DNA of 64,000 nt from Raphanus sativus (lineage: Eukaryota; Streptophyta; Magnoliopsida; Brassicales; Brassicaceae), in NCBI RefSeq assembly GCF_000801105.2, contig NC_079517.1, positions 8,494,001-8,558,000 of the forward strand, given 5' to 3'. Shown piece by piece: positions 36,225 through 48,015 of the stretch. The notes under the pieces are model-generated. The model ran no database searches, was not told the origin of the DNA, and was given only the letters and a program-made list of their open reading frames with translations. Each line of letters starts with the position of its first letter. The stretch's first letter is position 1. Position numbers and translations under genes: made by a program.

Positions 36225-37548
36225 ATGGAGACGTCTCTGAGGTATACGTGCAATTCAAAGTCTTTGAAAATCCATGCGAAAGAGAAGCTCCATGTGAACT
36301 CGAAAACCCATTTGCAGGTAGGTGAAACTCTTCGTTTGCTCTTTTAAACTTATTGTTTCGATTAGTTTCTTTGCAACTTGAAGCTTAATTGCGTAATTTA
36401 TTTGAAGGGGTTTGAGTTTTGTGTGTAAAAGTTTCAAACTTTATGTTCAATCCTGAAGTTTTTGGTTTAAGATGAAAAAAGCCTAAACTGATGTGAAGCT
36501 GCTGACAAATGTGGCCTGGGGATTTAAATTTGAGTTGAGTAATGGTTTTGGTTTTGTGTTTTAACTCTTCATCTGCTTGAAATTTGGGTTTTGAGTTTTG
36601 GGCTTTTGAGAATGTATTTTAGTTTAGGAATAAGATTTATTGTCTGAGTGGTTAACATCCATTCTCCTGAGGCTTTCCCTGAATCTCAGTTTCATTAGTT
36701 ACATGTGAGTATGTGTTTCTGTTTTGCTTGTTCTCCCGCACTTGTTTGGCTTTGGCTACAGTCTCTCGACATATCTATGTTTTGTAGACACTATGAGTGT
36801 TAGGCGGCTTTGCCAATTTGTGTTATCTTTCTTATTTTCTTTGGTGGGTTTTGTTTGGGTGATAGCTTCATGGAGAGCTAGATACTGGAACTGGGGCTCC
36901 TAGCTACTTCTGTGCGATGATAAGACACTTATTCCCCGAGGTTTGACATCACTTTCCACTATCTCTTTCTACTTAAAAAAAACATTTTTCCATTGTAGAC
37001 TAATTAATACTCATAGAGTTGTCACAAACTTTTGGTTAGGCTTCAACAGGGCTGGGAGTTGGATTCCATTATGATAAGCGCCAAAAGCTTCGGTGCCATG
37101 TGCGCGGGAAAAAAGAGTTTCCCGTGAGAGATGATAAGACTGTCACCTTCAATGTCAAAGGCCGGTGTGATTTTGATCAAGACTTCAATCAGGTTCTCTT
37201 CTTTCTTTCTTTCTTTTTTGGTCTCAAGAAGTTTCGTTTCAGTTTATGTTTCTTGCTTATATGCTCGTTTTGGTGCTTTTACAGAGGAACCCTATAGGAG
37301 CTGCAGAATTTGCCTGGAACATAATGAATTTTAAGGAAGATCAGGATGTGAGGATCAAAGTTGGCTACGAAATGTTTGATAAGGTATCCATCCCTCTCTC
37401 TCGTTGCTGAAGAATATGTTCACTGTCTTCAAAGTAAACAATGGAGTTGTGTCTTTTCTTTCAGGTTCCTTATATGCAGATTAGAGAAAACAATTGGACT
37501 CTTAACGCCAACATGAAGGGGAAATGGAACTTGAGGTTTGACCTGTAA
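36225..37548 (+). CDS. OEP21B: chloroplast outer envelope pore protein 21 (OEP21B)
   Basis: Five exons: 36225-36317, 36866-36940, 37040-37192, 37285-37383 and 37465-37548, in phase 0 throughout, giving 167 residues. The start is [20 protein letters not shown]. Strand-rich motifs follow ([50 protein letters not shown]) and the end is [12 protein letters not shown]. There is no transit peptide, as expected for an outer envelope beta-barrel. OEP21 is an anion-selective, inwardly rectifying channel passing triose-phosphates and other phosphorylated metabolites, modulated by ATP. All introns are GT-AG, and the 3' UTR extends past 37548. Confidence 0.92.
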
Positions 37549-40396
37549 GGCTGTAACTGCATTTAATATTTCGTCTGAGAAGTGTATTAGTACTACTTAC
37601 GGGATAAGAGAGCACACTTTCATTCAACCCGTTTAGTCAAATTCAGAGATCTTCCAAATCATCTCCTTTACTATTGCAAGCATGAGTGAACTTAAACACA
37701 CAAATGTTGCCAAGATTATGTAGGCAAATGTGACTGTTCTAATATCTTAGAACTATAGGTATGTTTATGTATATGAAGTAACCACATGTCAAAGCCGAAC
37801 CAAAGGAAACTAGACCAAATAAAAATCCATCATAAGTGTACATTAACCAAATTCCAGACCTGGATAACCAGAGAACCAGGCGTGTCTCGTTAAACATGAC
37901 CGAATAAAATCCATCATAATTACATTATCCAATTCCAAACCGGATCACCAGAGAACCAGGCGTATCTCACATTGGTTTGGTCTGGTTTGTGTTGTGGTTT
38001 GCTGTGTTTTTATTAGATCGTGGTACTGCTGAGAACATCAACATCAATGCCAAACACATGAGTTAAAAATTCATCACAAAAGTGTTGGTTCTTGAGAATC
38101 CAAAGATGGGGTATGCTCAAGATTTGCTTACTGATCATCATCACTCCAAAAGAGAAAAAAAAAGGATCAAAGATAGTTTTCAAACAGTAAAAGCAAAAGA
38201 GACATGGACTAGTCACTGATTTTATCGTTAGATTTGGTAGTGGCTTTAACTAATAGTCTAATACTAGTCCACGTGATCTCTATTGCATATTTAACTATAT
38301 CTCAATAGTGTTTTCATCAAGGGGCAGCCGTATTTAAATAGCTTTAGGTGATTAACTTAGTAAAGAAAATTGCACTAGATGTGACATGCTTTATCCCAGA
38401 ATCTTTGTTACATACTTTTAGTTCCCCAACCTGTAAAGTTATTTTGGAAAGTAATTGCAATGATCTTCTTTTTTCATGTATGTGATTCATCTTTTTAATC
38501 ATATTCGTATGTAAATGTTATCGGGTGATAAGCCGTTTTAGCATGTTGTTATTAACTCTATGTCAGTTGATATATCCATCGTGATAGTAAATGTGTAATC
38601 GCTTGTTACTCCAACGTTAACCATATCGAATAATTTAGTACCATCTAGTATGTAAAATTATATGTCAACAACAGTGGTACTCAACCTATACTCCAACAAT
38701 AAACTAAGTGGTTTAGATTACCATTATGTTTCAGCAATATCTATTCTTCCAAATTCGATTTGAAGATATATGATGAATAGAATAAATGATAATTATTGAA
38801 AAGAAAACTGCAGTATTGGAAACTTTTGTATATAATAAAAAATTCGATGGGATTATTTAAAGTTCATTCGAATTATGTTTGGTGAAAGGCTAATCACAAG
38901 GCAAGCCACTTCTTCGATTGAAAGAGTTCCATGTCGTCGGCTTTTAGATGATAATGCTAAAAGTTGCTTAGGAGTATATAAGCCACTAATGAAGAAAATC
39001 TCGTGGCTGGAATTAAAGTTAATTTGGTCACATTCAATGCATTTTCTTAAATCCATTATTTTAGTTCCAAACTTCCAAGTTTCCTTTTATATAATAACAA
39101 ACACTTTCGCATAATCAAATGTTTAAAATATATAATACATGGTCCGAGAAAAGGTGTGTGTATAAGACAAAAGAAAAAAGTAGAATGTGGCTTTACATGT
39201 TCACATGTGATTGCATGTGTATAATCCCGCCGGTGTAAATCAAACTCTCTATAATAATAATAATTATGAAATATTAATCCAAACTTAGACGAACTCATAC
39301 ACAGAGTTAAAAACTGAATAAATTTATATTGTTGAGCTGTTACATACAGTTTATTATAATTAGATGATTAGCTTAATATTTTCTAAAACCTAGTTACCAT
39401 CTTTATAAAATCTAATACCAATTCAACCATGTTTTAAATAAGAATCTTGCTTCTACTTGTTATAAAAAGAATGCAAGTTTTCACAATATTAAAACTAGTT
39501 AGGTCTGTGTCTTTAATAGATCCGAATTTAAATATTTTTTTAGCAAAAAAAAATATAAGTTTTCACAATACTAGAGCTAGTTTTAGAATCATGATGTAAT
39601 ATTTACAAATTAAATGTAATTTCTAATATTATTAAATTAGTCTAGTATTTTCGAACGTAGAATTCATCATTTTTAGATAAGTAATTGAATCTAAATCATG
39701 AATTGTCAGATGACGATAGGATGAAAGTACATTAAAGTAGTTCTTAACTTTTGAATTTGACTAGGTTTTAGATATTTTAGCTACATGTTATAGTGGTAAA
39801 TTTTTTTGTCAACAAAGTGATGAACTTTTTATTTAAAAACGTGTTTTTAAACAACATATATGTAACGAGTTTATTTAATTCCAGGATTTATCTAGAAATT
39901 TAGAATTAATATTCAATTTTCCCAAAAAAATATTCAATGTTCCGAAAAAAAATATATTCAATGTTCCCATAAAATATATAAAATGCGGAGCATGTGACAG
40001 GAAGCAAAAATGGGCGGTGTGAAATCGGAAAGTGGGGTGTGCACTATAAGAGAAAGAGTCAAGAAAACTAATAAATGGTCTTTTTAATATTATTCCATTT
40101 TTGTCATCTAACTCTATTTGGAAACTTAGAATTTAACACGCTTGCTCCTCCTCTTCTTACCATAGACTATTTTGTATTCAGGTATGGCGTACATATTCCA
40201 TCTCTCATATAACAATTATTTAAATAAAAGAAAAAAATCTCAAAAACGAGTTTATGATAGTTCAGAATATATAAAATCAACAGGGAGTGCAGTGTACATA
40301 TATAAATCGAGTGAGAAGTAAAGAGAAAAGTTTGTGAATAAGAAATAGACAAGCGTCCCTCTTCGCCAAATCTTTTCGAGTCTTTTGACGCATGTT
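37549..40396. other. intergenic, downstream of OEP21B
   Basis: AT-rich, with no gene-like frame. The only structure I can see is an ~85-bp direct duplication at 37815-37975. A short frame near 38875-39114 has no family resemblance. Confidence 0.55.
37815..37975 (+). repeat. two-copy direct repeat
   Basis: Two neighbouring blocks (about 37815-37890 and 37902-37972) share ATAAAA(A)TCCATCATAA, TACATTA.CCAA, ATTCCA.ACC and CCAGAGAACCAGGCGT. They are imperfect copies separated by about 85 bp. Confidence 0.75.
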
Positions 40397-40637
40397 TTTC
40401 AGTTAGCTGTTATTATCATCTTTCACGCAAACTATATGGTCTATATGGTGGTGATGACCATGGAAGAAAAATAGACTATCTTTCAGTTAGTTGTTATTAT
40501 CATCTTTCACGCAAATTATATGGTCTATATGGTGGTGATGACCATGGAAGAAAAATAGACTATCTTTCAGTTAGTTGTTATTATCATCTTTCACGCAAAT
40601 TATATGGTTTATATGGTGGTGATGACCATGGAAGAAA
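40397..40637 (+). repeat. tandem repeat, 84-bp unit, about 2.9 copies
   Basis: Units begin TTTCAGTTAG.TGTTATTATC at about 40397, 40481 and 40565, and each contains the palindrome-like ATGGTGGTGATGACCATGGA. Copies differ at only a few positions. The third stops within the AGAAAAA that precedes a SINE-like piece. Confidence 0.92.
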
Positions 40638-40663
40638 AAAGTTCCACAAGAACTTTTTTATTT

Positions 40664-40808
40664 CATTTTTTTTTTTTGATAATTTTGTTATCTGGGCAGC
40701 CATATTCCCAACTATCACCCAAAAAGGGGTCCAGCGCCCCAACGGAAAGAATGTTAAATTCGTTGTGGCCAAAGCTCGAACCCGGGTGGCGGGCAGTGAT
40801 TGTTAGGT
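40664..40808 (-). mobile_element. SINE-like fragment
   Basis: Read on the minus strand, a box B-like GGGTTCGAGCT (about 40788-40778) precedes about 100 bp ending in a long A tail (plus-strand T run about 40664-40678). Box A is not seen, so the 5' end is probably truncated. Its 3' end resembles the one at 47848-48015. Confidence 0.5.
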
Positions 40809-40809
40809 G

Positions 40810-43749
40810 ATTGTTCTCCACGTATATCTTGTAACTGGATTTAGTATTTACTTTAGGCAGGACGACATTTATAACTATTTTCCATATGAATACTTTCGTT
40901 AGAATAGGTCTATGTTATCATAGATGATATTAACTGTAATTTAAAATTTAAAATGTCAGGCGCTTCTATGTATGACCACCTTTTCAAATTCTCTTATTTT
41001 ATGTCGAATCGAGGGCGCGCAGACCTGCCAACTTATTATCTTTTCTGCTAAGAAAATGCTTGAGCTAAACTTACACGTTTACACAAATCGATATACATGC
41101 ATGTACAGGAGTGTCTCTCTAGTAACAATGCATTAAAAAATTTGCATAACAATAGATGAAATCATTATAAAGTAAATTGTTATTCCATCTAGTACTGTTG
41201 ATCATCACTTTACAGAGAAGAGTTCTCGAGATCCTGTATTCGAGTATTAGCGATGAGAAAATGACTAAAACTAAATGACTTGAACTATTTAGTTTCCAGG
41301 CCGATGAACATTGAATCTTTGATACATATTTTTTTGGTTGCTAAGTTTTTTTTTTTTTTTTTTTTGGTAAACATGTTAAAGAAACATATTTTTTTGGTTG
41401 CTAAGTTATTCTACCAAGTCGGTCATGTCACATATGGTATGGGTAGGCTTGGAAATGAACTACTTATTTTCTGCACCCTGAAGTCATAACTTCCTTTTCG
41501 TGGGTTAGCTCAGCTGTTCATCATGTGTGTACGTTGGCATTAAGCTCATGGCTAAGAGTATTTGAATAAAATGCAAGTCCTTCAAACTAATGTGGAGACT
41601 TGATAGCAAATTTTTCGATGGTATTCAGCTAGTGTTAGTGTAGTATGGAGACCAGCTACAAGATTTATGATATGTGAATCAGTTCAAGATTGAAGGCTAA
41701 ACGATTAATATATGTATTTTAAAAGCCACATAATTTTTACAAAAGTTTGGATGTTATGGTGAATGTTTCACTTTTCTATATCTAGAATCTGTTCTAAAAA
41801 CATCTCTAATGTTTTGCTCCATTTTTTACCATGTGATTCTAAAATAAAATTATATTTTAATTTTAATGTATTATTTTATTTTTACTTCAAAAAGAAATAT
41901 TCAAAAATGATGTTTTACTTAGTTAATAATTGTTAGTAGTACCTTTAAATTATAAAAATTTAAACTTAATTATTTTATGTTTACCAAAATTCTATAAAAT
42001 ATTTTTTATTTAAATTAAATATCTATTATTAAAAATATAATTAGAGCTTTTTTCCAACTTCAATTGGTGCAATTTTTGTCATATGCAATTTTCTTAATTC
42101 AAAATAAAATTATGTTTTAAAAGAACATAAAAAAAGAAAATATTTTGTTTTGTAATTTGAATTATGTACTAGATTCAAACGTATGTGCATATATCAAATT
42201 CAACAAGTATAAATGTTATCAAATGAAATTTTGGCCCGCAAGATAAAAGGATTTATTTATTCCATTTGAATAATACTTTACTAATTTTAGTAGTTTCAAA
42301 AAAAAATACCGAACTATTTAATTACTTATTTATATTACGTTGTATTTATTTTATATCATTTATGTTAATTTTTGATTTTTATTAGTTTATGCATATTTTA
42401 ATGAACTATTAAATAATCTTTTGTAGAGTATTATATTTCTTTTCATGTTATATACCATTTTAAATATTAATTATGAAATAAAAATGTTTAAAATTAAAAA
42501 GATCATTGCATAGATAAAAAAATTCAACTCTAAAATGAAGTATAAGTAAGATTATTTTATAAAATAAGTGACCATAACTATTATTTCATTTTAGAATTGA
42601 ATATGGAATAGCGTTAGATAAGATTATTCTAAAATGAAATTTGGAATCAAAAAGAGTAAGATTAAAGATGCCTTTAACATACGAGATTTATTTGTTCCTT
42701 CGTATTTATTGTTTTTTATGTGGTTGTATTCACAATTCCACGGTTAATTTTAAATAATTGTGTCTTTTGTTTCAACACTTCAATTATTTTCGATACAGAT
42801 TATAAACATGACCTTTATCCCATAAATATGAAAAGGTCATAATCATTTTGACGGAATAAGATTTTGATCTTATCTAAACATTAAAAGGTTTTTCTTAGTG
42901 AATTAGTCTTTATCCCAATCCCAGATGCCATCTCAATTTGATTGGCTGCTAGTCCTGAACCAACAGAGTGATAAAATAAAATAAATAAAAAGGCATTATC
43001 GTAGCTTATTGAAAACTTGTTGAGTTGATAATAAATTATTAAGCTTTGTAAAAACCGAAGAAACTTTGAATATTTTCTTAAGCCTTTTTTCAAAAAAAAA
43101 AACTTTGAATATTTTCTTAGACAGATGATCAGTAGTTTCTTATATATATAGATATCAGTATAACGACTCCGTATAATGAATCATATATCACCTAAAAGTC
43201 TACAACGTAACGTCTTTTAAAGAAATGTTGTTACGAGAGTATAATTATATAAGTTAACAAACGATCTAGTTTTTATGGTTCCCAAGTTGTCTTGCAGCCA
43301 CTAATTAAAAACAAAATGTTCTTTTCGTAGTTTCAAAGGTCATTATTGTACGTAGAAAAACACTTTCTCCACTAGGTAAAACGTCATCAAGTTATTCGTA
43401 ACAAATGTGTCATCAACGTTGAGGCAGTAACGTCAGATGCTCGGCCATATAATTAACCAAATAATAAGAATATAAATTAATTGAAGTAGTATTACTATAC
43501 TAGTTAAGAACTACTAAAATCTTTGAGTGCAGCTTCTAGGATATACTAGCTGTGGTATGTGCATCTGACAAATTGGTGTGCGTACGTATTCCTTACCAAT
43601 GCACCTTTCTTGTGTAATACTCTTGACGTTTTCTTAAATCTGTCTAATTTCCCACATGCAGTTTCTAGCAGCAGCAACAATACAACAAGATAGGAATAGA
43701 ACTTTGCCACTAGCAAGTAGCAATTATATTCGTTTTAATGTATCTGATC
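40810..43749. other. intergenic, no gene seen
   Basis: AT-rich DNA. A direct repeat of ACATATTTTTTTGGTTGCTA flanks a T22 run near 41320-41405. A box A-like TTAGCTCAGCTG at about 41504 has no box B partner. No coding frame is supported. Confidence 0.55.
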
Positions 43750-43752
43750 TTA

Positions 43753-44704
43753 AGAGCATCTCTAATCATGACACCAAATTTGGTGTTGAAATTACACTAA
43801 ATTTGGTGTTTTAGTGTCAAATATTTTTTGATATCTTCAAGACTTCAACCATGACACCAAATATTACACCAAAAGTAATATTATATTATTTAATGTTTTT
43901 GTTTTAATAATTTTTTTCATTTTTGGTATTTCATGAAATTGATAAATAATTGTTTTATCACATTTTGATATTATGTTTATTAAATTTACGTAACTATAAA
44001 TTTATAAAATTTATTTAAATTTATATGTTATGGTTTAATAATATTATACATGTATTTAATTTACATAAAATACTATATTCAAAGTTACAAAACATTAATT
44101 ATGAAAAGCACATAACATAACAATATATTTATTTTAATAAATTTGTATTAGTCAGTAATACATGTTTAACTATATTATAAAATAAAATAAAATAAAATAT
44201 TTTAAAGTTTGGTGAATTTAATAGTATTATATACATTTAAATAAAAATTATAATCAGTATATAAAATAAAATAAATGATAATAAACATTTAGTGATTTCT
44301 TATTTAAAAATAAAATATAAAGTTCTATGATATTTTATTTTAATAACATAAAAATTATTATAATAACTTAGTGATTTTACCTGAAATCAAAATAAAAAAT
44401 ATTTTAATTATGTAAAATAATTTAAAAATATAAAAATATTTTTGTTTAATTACAAATTTGAAATGATTAATAATAATTGAAACAAATCTAAACTAACTAA
44501 TAATAATAATTGAACTATAATATTAAATGAAAACACCAAAAAATATGTATATAAAATATTTGGTGTGATGAATAGTGTTACACCAAATTTGGTGTAATAC
44601 TATTCACTCTACACCAAATTTGGTGGAATGGTATAATTTTTGGTGTTTTATTGGAGATGAAATTATTCCAAATTTGGTGTTTTAGTGTCCCATTGGAAAT
44701 GACC
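43753..44704. mobile_element. PIF/Harbinger-like MITE with palindromic ACACCAAATTTGGTGT ends
   Basis: 952-bp non-coding element flanked by TTA on both sides (43750-43752 and 44705-44707), the 3-bp target of PIF/Harbinger. The ends are imperfect inverted repeats (AGAGCATCTCTAATCATGACA against GGTCATTTCCAATGGGACA). Both subterminal regions carry many copies, in both orientations, of ACACCAAATTTGGTGT. The middle is AT-rich. Confidence 0.75.
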
Positions 44705-44724
44705 TTAATGAGTTATAACCATAA

Positions 44725-45906
44725 CTAGATTCTGATCCGTGCGTCCGCACGGGTGTTCTTTAACTTGTAATAAATATTATTATGGTTTAATTATGATTTA
44801 TAGATGGATTATAAATATTTTTAAATGGGGTGATGGTTAATATTGTGGTTAGATGTTAAACTAATCAAAATTATATCTAAAAAACTTAAAATAACTTTTA
44901 TTACACTCATATGCCATTGAGAAACTATCTAAGCCTAACCTCTAGCATTTATTATTATTTTTTGTCAATTAAAATAACCATAAAACATATCTCAGACTTT
45001 TAAAAAAATTCCAAAATAGTAGTTTTAATAAACTTTCCAATTAGTTGTTACGAAACGACTATTATTTGACAAAATATCACCAACGCCTAAAATACCAAAT
45101 TATCATATTAGTGATAAAAAAAAGATACAATAATGATAACTTAGAAAATATTTTTATAAGACAAAAAAATAAACCAAAGTGAGCTAATTGAATAAACTTT
45201 TGAGATTACATATAGAGAACTCTCCTCTCTTACACGTAGAAAAAGAAAATATATGTAATTTGTATACTTTAATATGGCAAGTTTAAAATTAGTTAAGATA
45301 TGTTTAGGTTCTGTTTTTAAACTTAATATTATCACCTGAATTTAAGTTGGATGTTTAGGAAAATTTCAAAATTACAGTTTTTAAAGCTAGTGGCATGGAT
45401 ATGTAATTATTGAGAAAAAGTTAGGGATATTAACTATTTGTACTTCCCCTTTAACATATTAGATTTCCAATTAGTTGTTACGAAACGACTATTATTTAAC
45501 AAAATATCACCAACGCTTAAAATACCAAATTATCATATTAGTGATAAAAAAAAGATACAATAATGATAACTTAGAAAATATTTTTATAAGACAAAAAAAT
45601 AAACCAAAGTGAGCTAATTGAATAAACTTTTGAGATTACATATAGAGAACTCTCCTCTCTTACACGTAGAAAAAGAAAATATATGTAATTTGTATACTTT
45701 AATATGGCAAGTTTAAAATTAGTTAAGATATGTTTAGGTTCTGTTTTAAACTCAATATTATCACCTGAATTTAAGTTGGATGTTTAGGAAAATTTCAAAA
45801 TTACAGTTTTTAAAGCTAGTGGCATAGATATGTAATTATTGAGGAAAACTTAGGGATATTAACTATTTGTACTTCCCCTTTAACATATTAGATTTAATAG
45901 ATTAGA
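44725..45906 (-). mobile_element. non-autonomous Helitron
   Basis: On the minus strand the element starts TCTAATCTATTAAATC (from 45906), preceded by A, and ends at CTAG (44728-44725), followed by T. That is insertion between A and T as for plant Helitrons. A GC-rich hairpin (CCGTGCG/CGCACGG around 44753-44737) lies just before the end. There are no terminal inverted repeats and no RepHel frame. Most of it is a 430-bp tandem duplication (listed separately). Confidence 0.78.
45035..45893 (-). repeat. 430-bp tandem duplication inside the Helitron
   Basis: Two head-to-tail copies (about 45035-45464 and 45465-45893) starting TTTCCAATTAGTTGTTACG and ending CCTTTAACATATTAGATT. They differ at only a handful of bases (for example GACAAAATATC/AACAAAATATC and GCATGG/GCATAG), so the duplication is young. 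Confidence 0.95.
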
Positions 45907-46606
45907 TATACCAACACAGTAATGTCTTTAAACGTGTTTTTTCCCTCCAAATCTCAAGTCCATACTCCATAGTCCATACATATAACAATCTAAAAACTAG
46001 TTGAATTCATTACAAGTGCTCGTTATGTTTTAATTTCCATAGATGAAAAACTGACGATCAATAGTTTGTTTAAAAGAAAAAAATGTTAGGATAAGTGGTA
46101 CAGACCTTATCAATCTATCTCGTGATTTGGTGTTCAATGGTCCAAGCAAAGATATCGCATCATCGCGCACACACGCCTTCTTCTACCACTTCCATCATGT
46201 GTGTGCACTGCCCCCACAGGCACCACTATCTCATATAATTTTACATATACACCAAATTAAAATCTTTATCGATCCACTAAAATTACTATTAATTCCACAC
46301 AGTAAGTTTTTAATCACTCGAACTTATTTTGTTTATGTATAATTCAATAGACTCGAAGGTTTAGTTTTAGACAAAAGTTCCAGTAAATAGTCCCCAAATA
46401 AAATGTAAATATTCTGTTTTGTTTACGTAAAAACTTGATATACAAAGCATTGAAGAAAAAATACGACACAAGGTAAAATACCCTTTTTCAAATAAAAGAA
46501 CTTATGTCTTTTTGACTAAAAGCAACAATTTAAACTTTAATTAAGAAAATAATCTTATAACCGAAAGCGATATTATTATAAAGCAAGACGCGATCTCTCT
46601 CGTTCA
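45907..46606. other. ATL8 upstream region
   Basis: About 0.7 kb of AT-rich sequence without a supported gene. It probably contains the ATL8 promoter. Confidence 0.55.
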
Positions 46607-46719
46607 CTATAAATACCATTTACTCTTTGCCTCCCTAAACAAACGCTCACACTCCTCAAACCTAATCATCCCTCTCTACTTTTCAAATCAAACCTCTCTC
46701 TCTCTCGCTCTCTCTAGCA
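46607..46719 (+). promoter_or_regulatory. ATL8 core promoter and leader
   Basis: CTATAAATA at 46607-46615 is a good TATA box about 105 bp before the ATG. Transcription would begin near 46640. The leader is pyrimidine-rich with a CT run (46693-46715) immediately before the start codon. Confidence 0.65.
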
Positions 46720-47280
46720 ATGGCGCGTCTTCTCCTTCGTCTTCTTCAAGAAGCCAATCCTCCGTCGCCGGCCGCGGTAAACGCCGATCTCATACTCATC
46801 ATAGCTGCTCTCATCTGTGCACTGATCTGCGTCCTCGGCTTAGTCGCCGTCTCTCGATGCTCCTGGCTCCGACGTATCGCCGCCAGGAACGGCTCCGCCG
46901 CGAGTTCTGATCAGAATCCTCAACCGCCGGTGGCTGCGGCCAACAGAGGACTGAAAAAGAAAGTCCTCCGATCGCTGCCGAAGCTCACTTACTCGCCGGA
47001 TTCTCCTCCGGCGGAGAAACTGGCCGAGTGCGCCATCTGCCTGACGGAGTTCGCCGCCGGCGACGAGCTCAGAGTGTTGCCGCAGTGCGGTCACGGTTTC
47101 CACGTGTCTTGTATCGACACGTGGCTTGGGTCTCACTCTTCGTGTCCTTCTTGCCGCCAGATCTTGGTGGTTGCCAGGTGTCACAAATGTGGCGGTGTGC
47201 CCGGTAGCTCAAGCTCAGGATCCGAATCTGATACCCGGGTCAAGCAACATGAAGATGAACCTAGTAGCCTCTTGGCTTGA
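46720..47280 (+). CDS. ATL8: RING-H2 E3 ubiquitin ligase ATL8
   Basis: Single-exon gene of 186 residues, the typical intronless ATL layout. One membrane helix lies at about 24-46 ([21 protein letters not shown]). The ATL GLD-type region is about 77-92 ([15 protein letters not shown]). A RING-H2 domain follows at about 105-146: CAICLTEF, then [20 protein letters not shown], then CPSCR, with the Cys3-His2-Cys3 zinc ligands in place. The tail is Ser-rich and acidic. ATL proteins are membrane-anchored ubiquitin ligases; Arabidopsis ATL8 is linked to sugar starvation and is mainly membrane-associated. Coding GC content is much higher than the flanks, as expected for a real gene. Confidence 0.95.
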   Translation: MARLLLRLLQEANPPSPAAVNADLILIIAALICALICVLGLVAVSRCSWLRRIAARNGSAASSDQNPQPPVAAANRGLKKKVLRSLPKLTYSPDSPPAEKLAECAICLTEFAAGDELRVLPQCGHGFHVSCIDTWLGSHSSCPSCRQILVVARCHKCGGVPGSSSSGSESDTRVKQHEDEPSSLLA

Positions 47281-47847
47281 TTCTTTTCTTTTTCGACTTT
47301 TACACATAACAATAATATATATATAATTAAAAGAGTATTCCTTATCATTTTAGAGGATAATGGTAATCTGTCATATGTAAATATTTATTTATTGTAATGG
47401 AAAAGTTAATGTCATTGAACACTTTTTCATTTTTTTATATTGCAAAGTAATTTATTTTTATCAATATATCGTTTATGGATATCGACGTGATTTGTGAACT
47501 AACTAGAGACCATGAAACAGTTGCAAGAACTTGAAATTTAGACGTTGCCCGTTGGACCACACAATTCATACGTAACTACAATCCAAATCAACTACCAGAA
47601 CTTTAAAATTTGGTACCAAACCAAACAACCAGATATGCTTGAATGTATTTTATTAAGGGAATATGCGATGTAACGTGATTGTATTAATGCAAATATCATA
47701 GGTAAGTGTCTAACTAATCATAAATGAATTAAATGCACTTCTTTTTGAAAACCCAATAATAAGAGTAATCTATAATCAACATTCCCTCGAAGCACAATTT
47801 GATATGAATCATTTGATAGAAGACGCAAGATGTGTATATATATATAT
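47281..47847. other. ATL8 3' region
   Basis: Contains the ATL8 3' UTR, followed by AT-rich sequence. Nothing else is supported. Confidence 0.55.
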
Positions 47848-48015
47848 TTTTTTTTTATAACTTGGGTGTATCCGGCTGACCGAAATCCAACCTACTAATT
47901 TCTTGGAATGATCTTTTCACCAGCGCCAAATAGATGTGACTGCTAGTAAATAGATATCTATGTCGTCTGCCTACACAAACAAATAAATTTGAGCCTGGCG
48001 GGTTTCGAACCCATT
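47848..48015 (-). mobile_element. SINE-like element with clear box B
   Basis: On the minus strand GGGTTCGAAACCC (about 48013-48001) fits the tRNA box B consensus GGTTCGANNCC. About 150 bp later the segment ends in an A-rich tail (plus-strand T run 47849-47858). No box A is seen upstream, so it is probably 5'-truncated. The 3' sequence before the tail resembles the SINE-like piece at 40664-40808. Confidence 0.55.

Noticed and set aside
41490..41530. tRNA gene or intact SINE suggested by a box A-like TTAGCTCAGCTG
   Set aside because: No box B, no cloverleaf and no A tail at a fitting distance.
46840..47184. Minus-strand 114-codon frame in ATL8
   Set aside because: Shadow of the GC-rich RING-H2 coding sequence.
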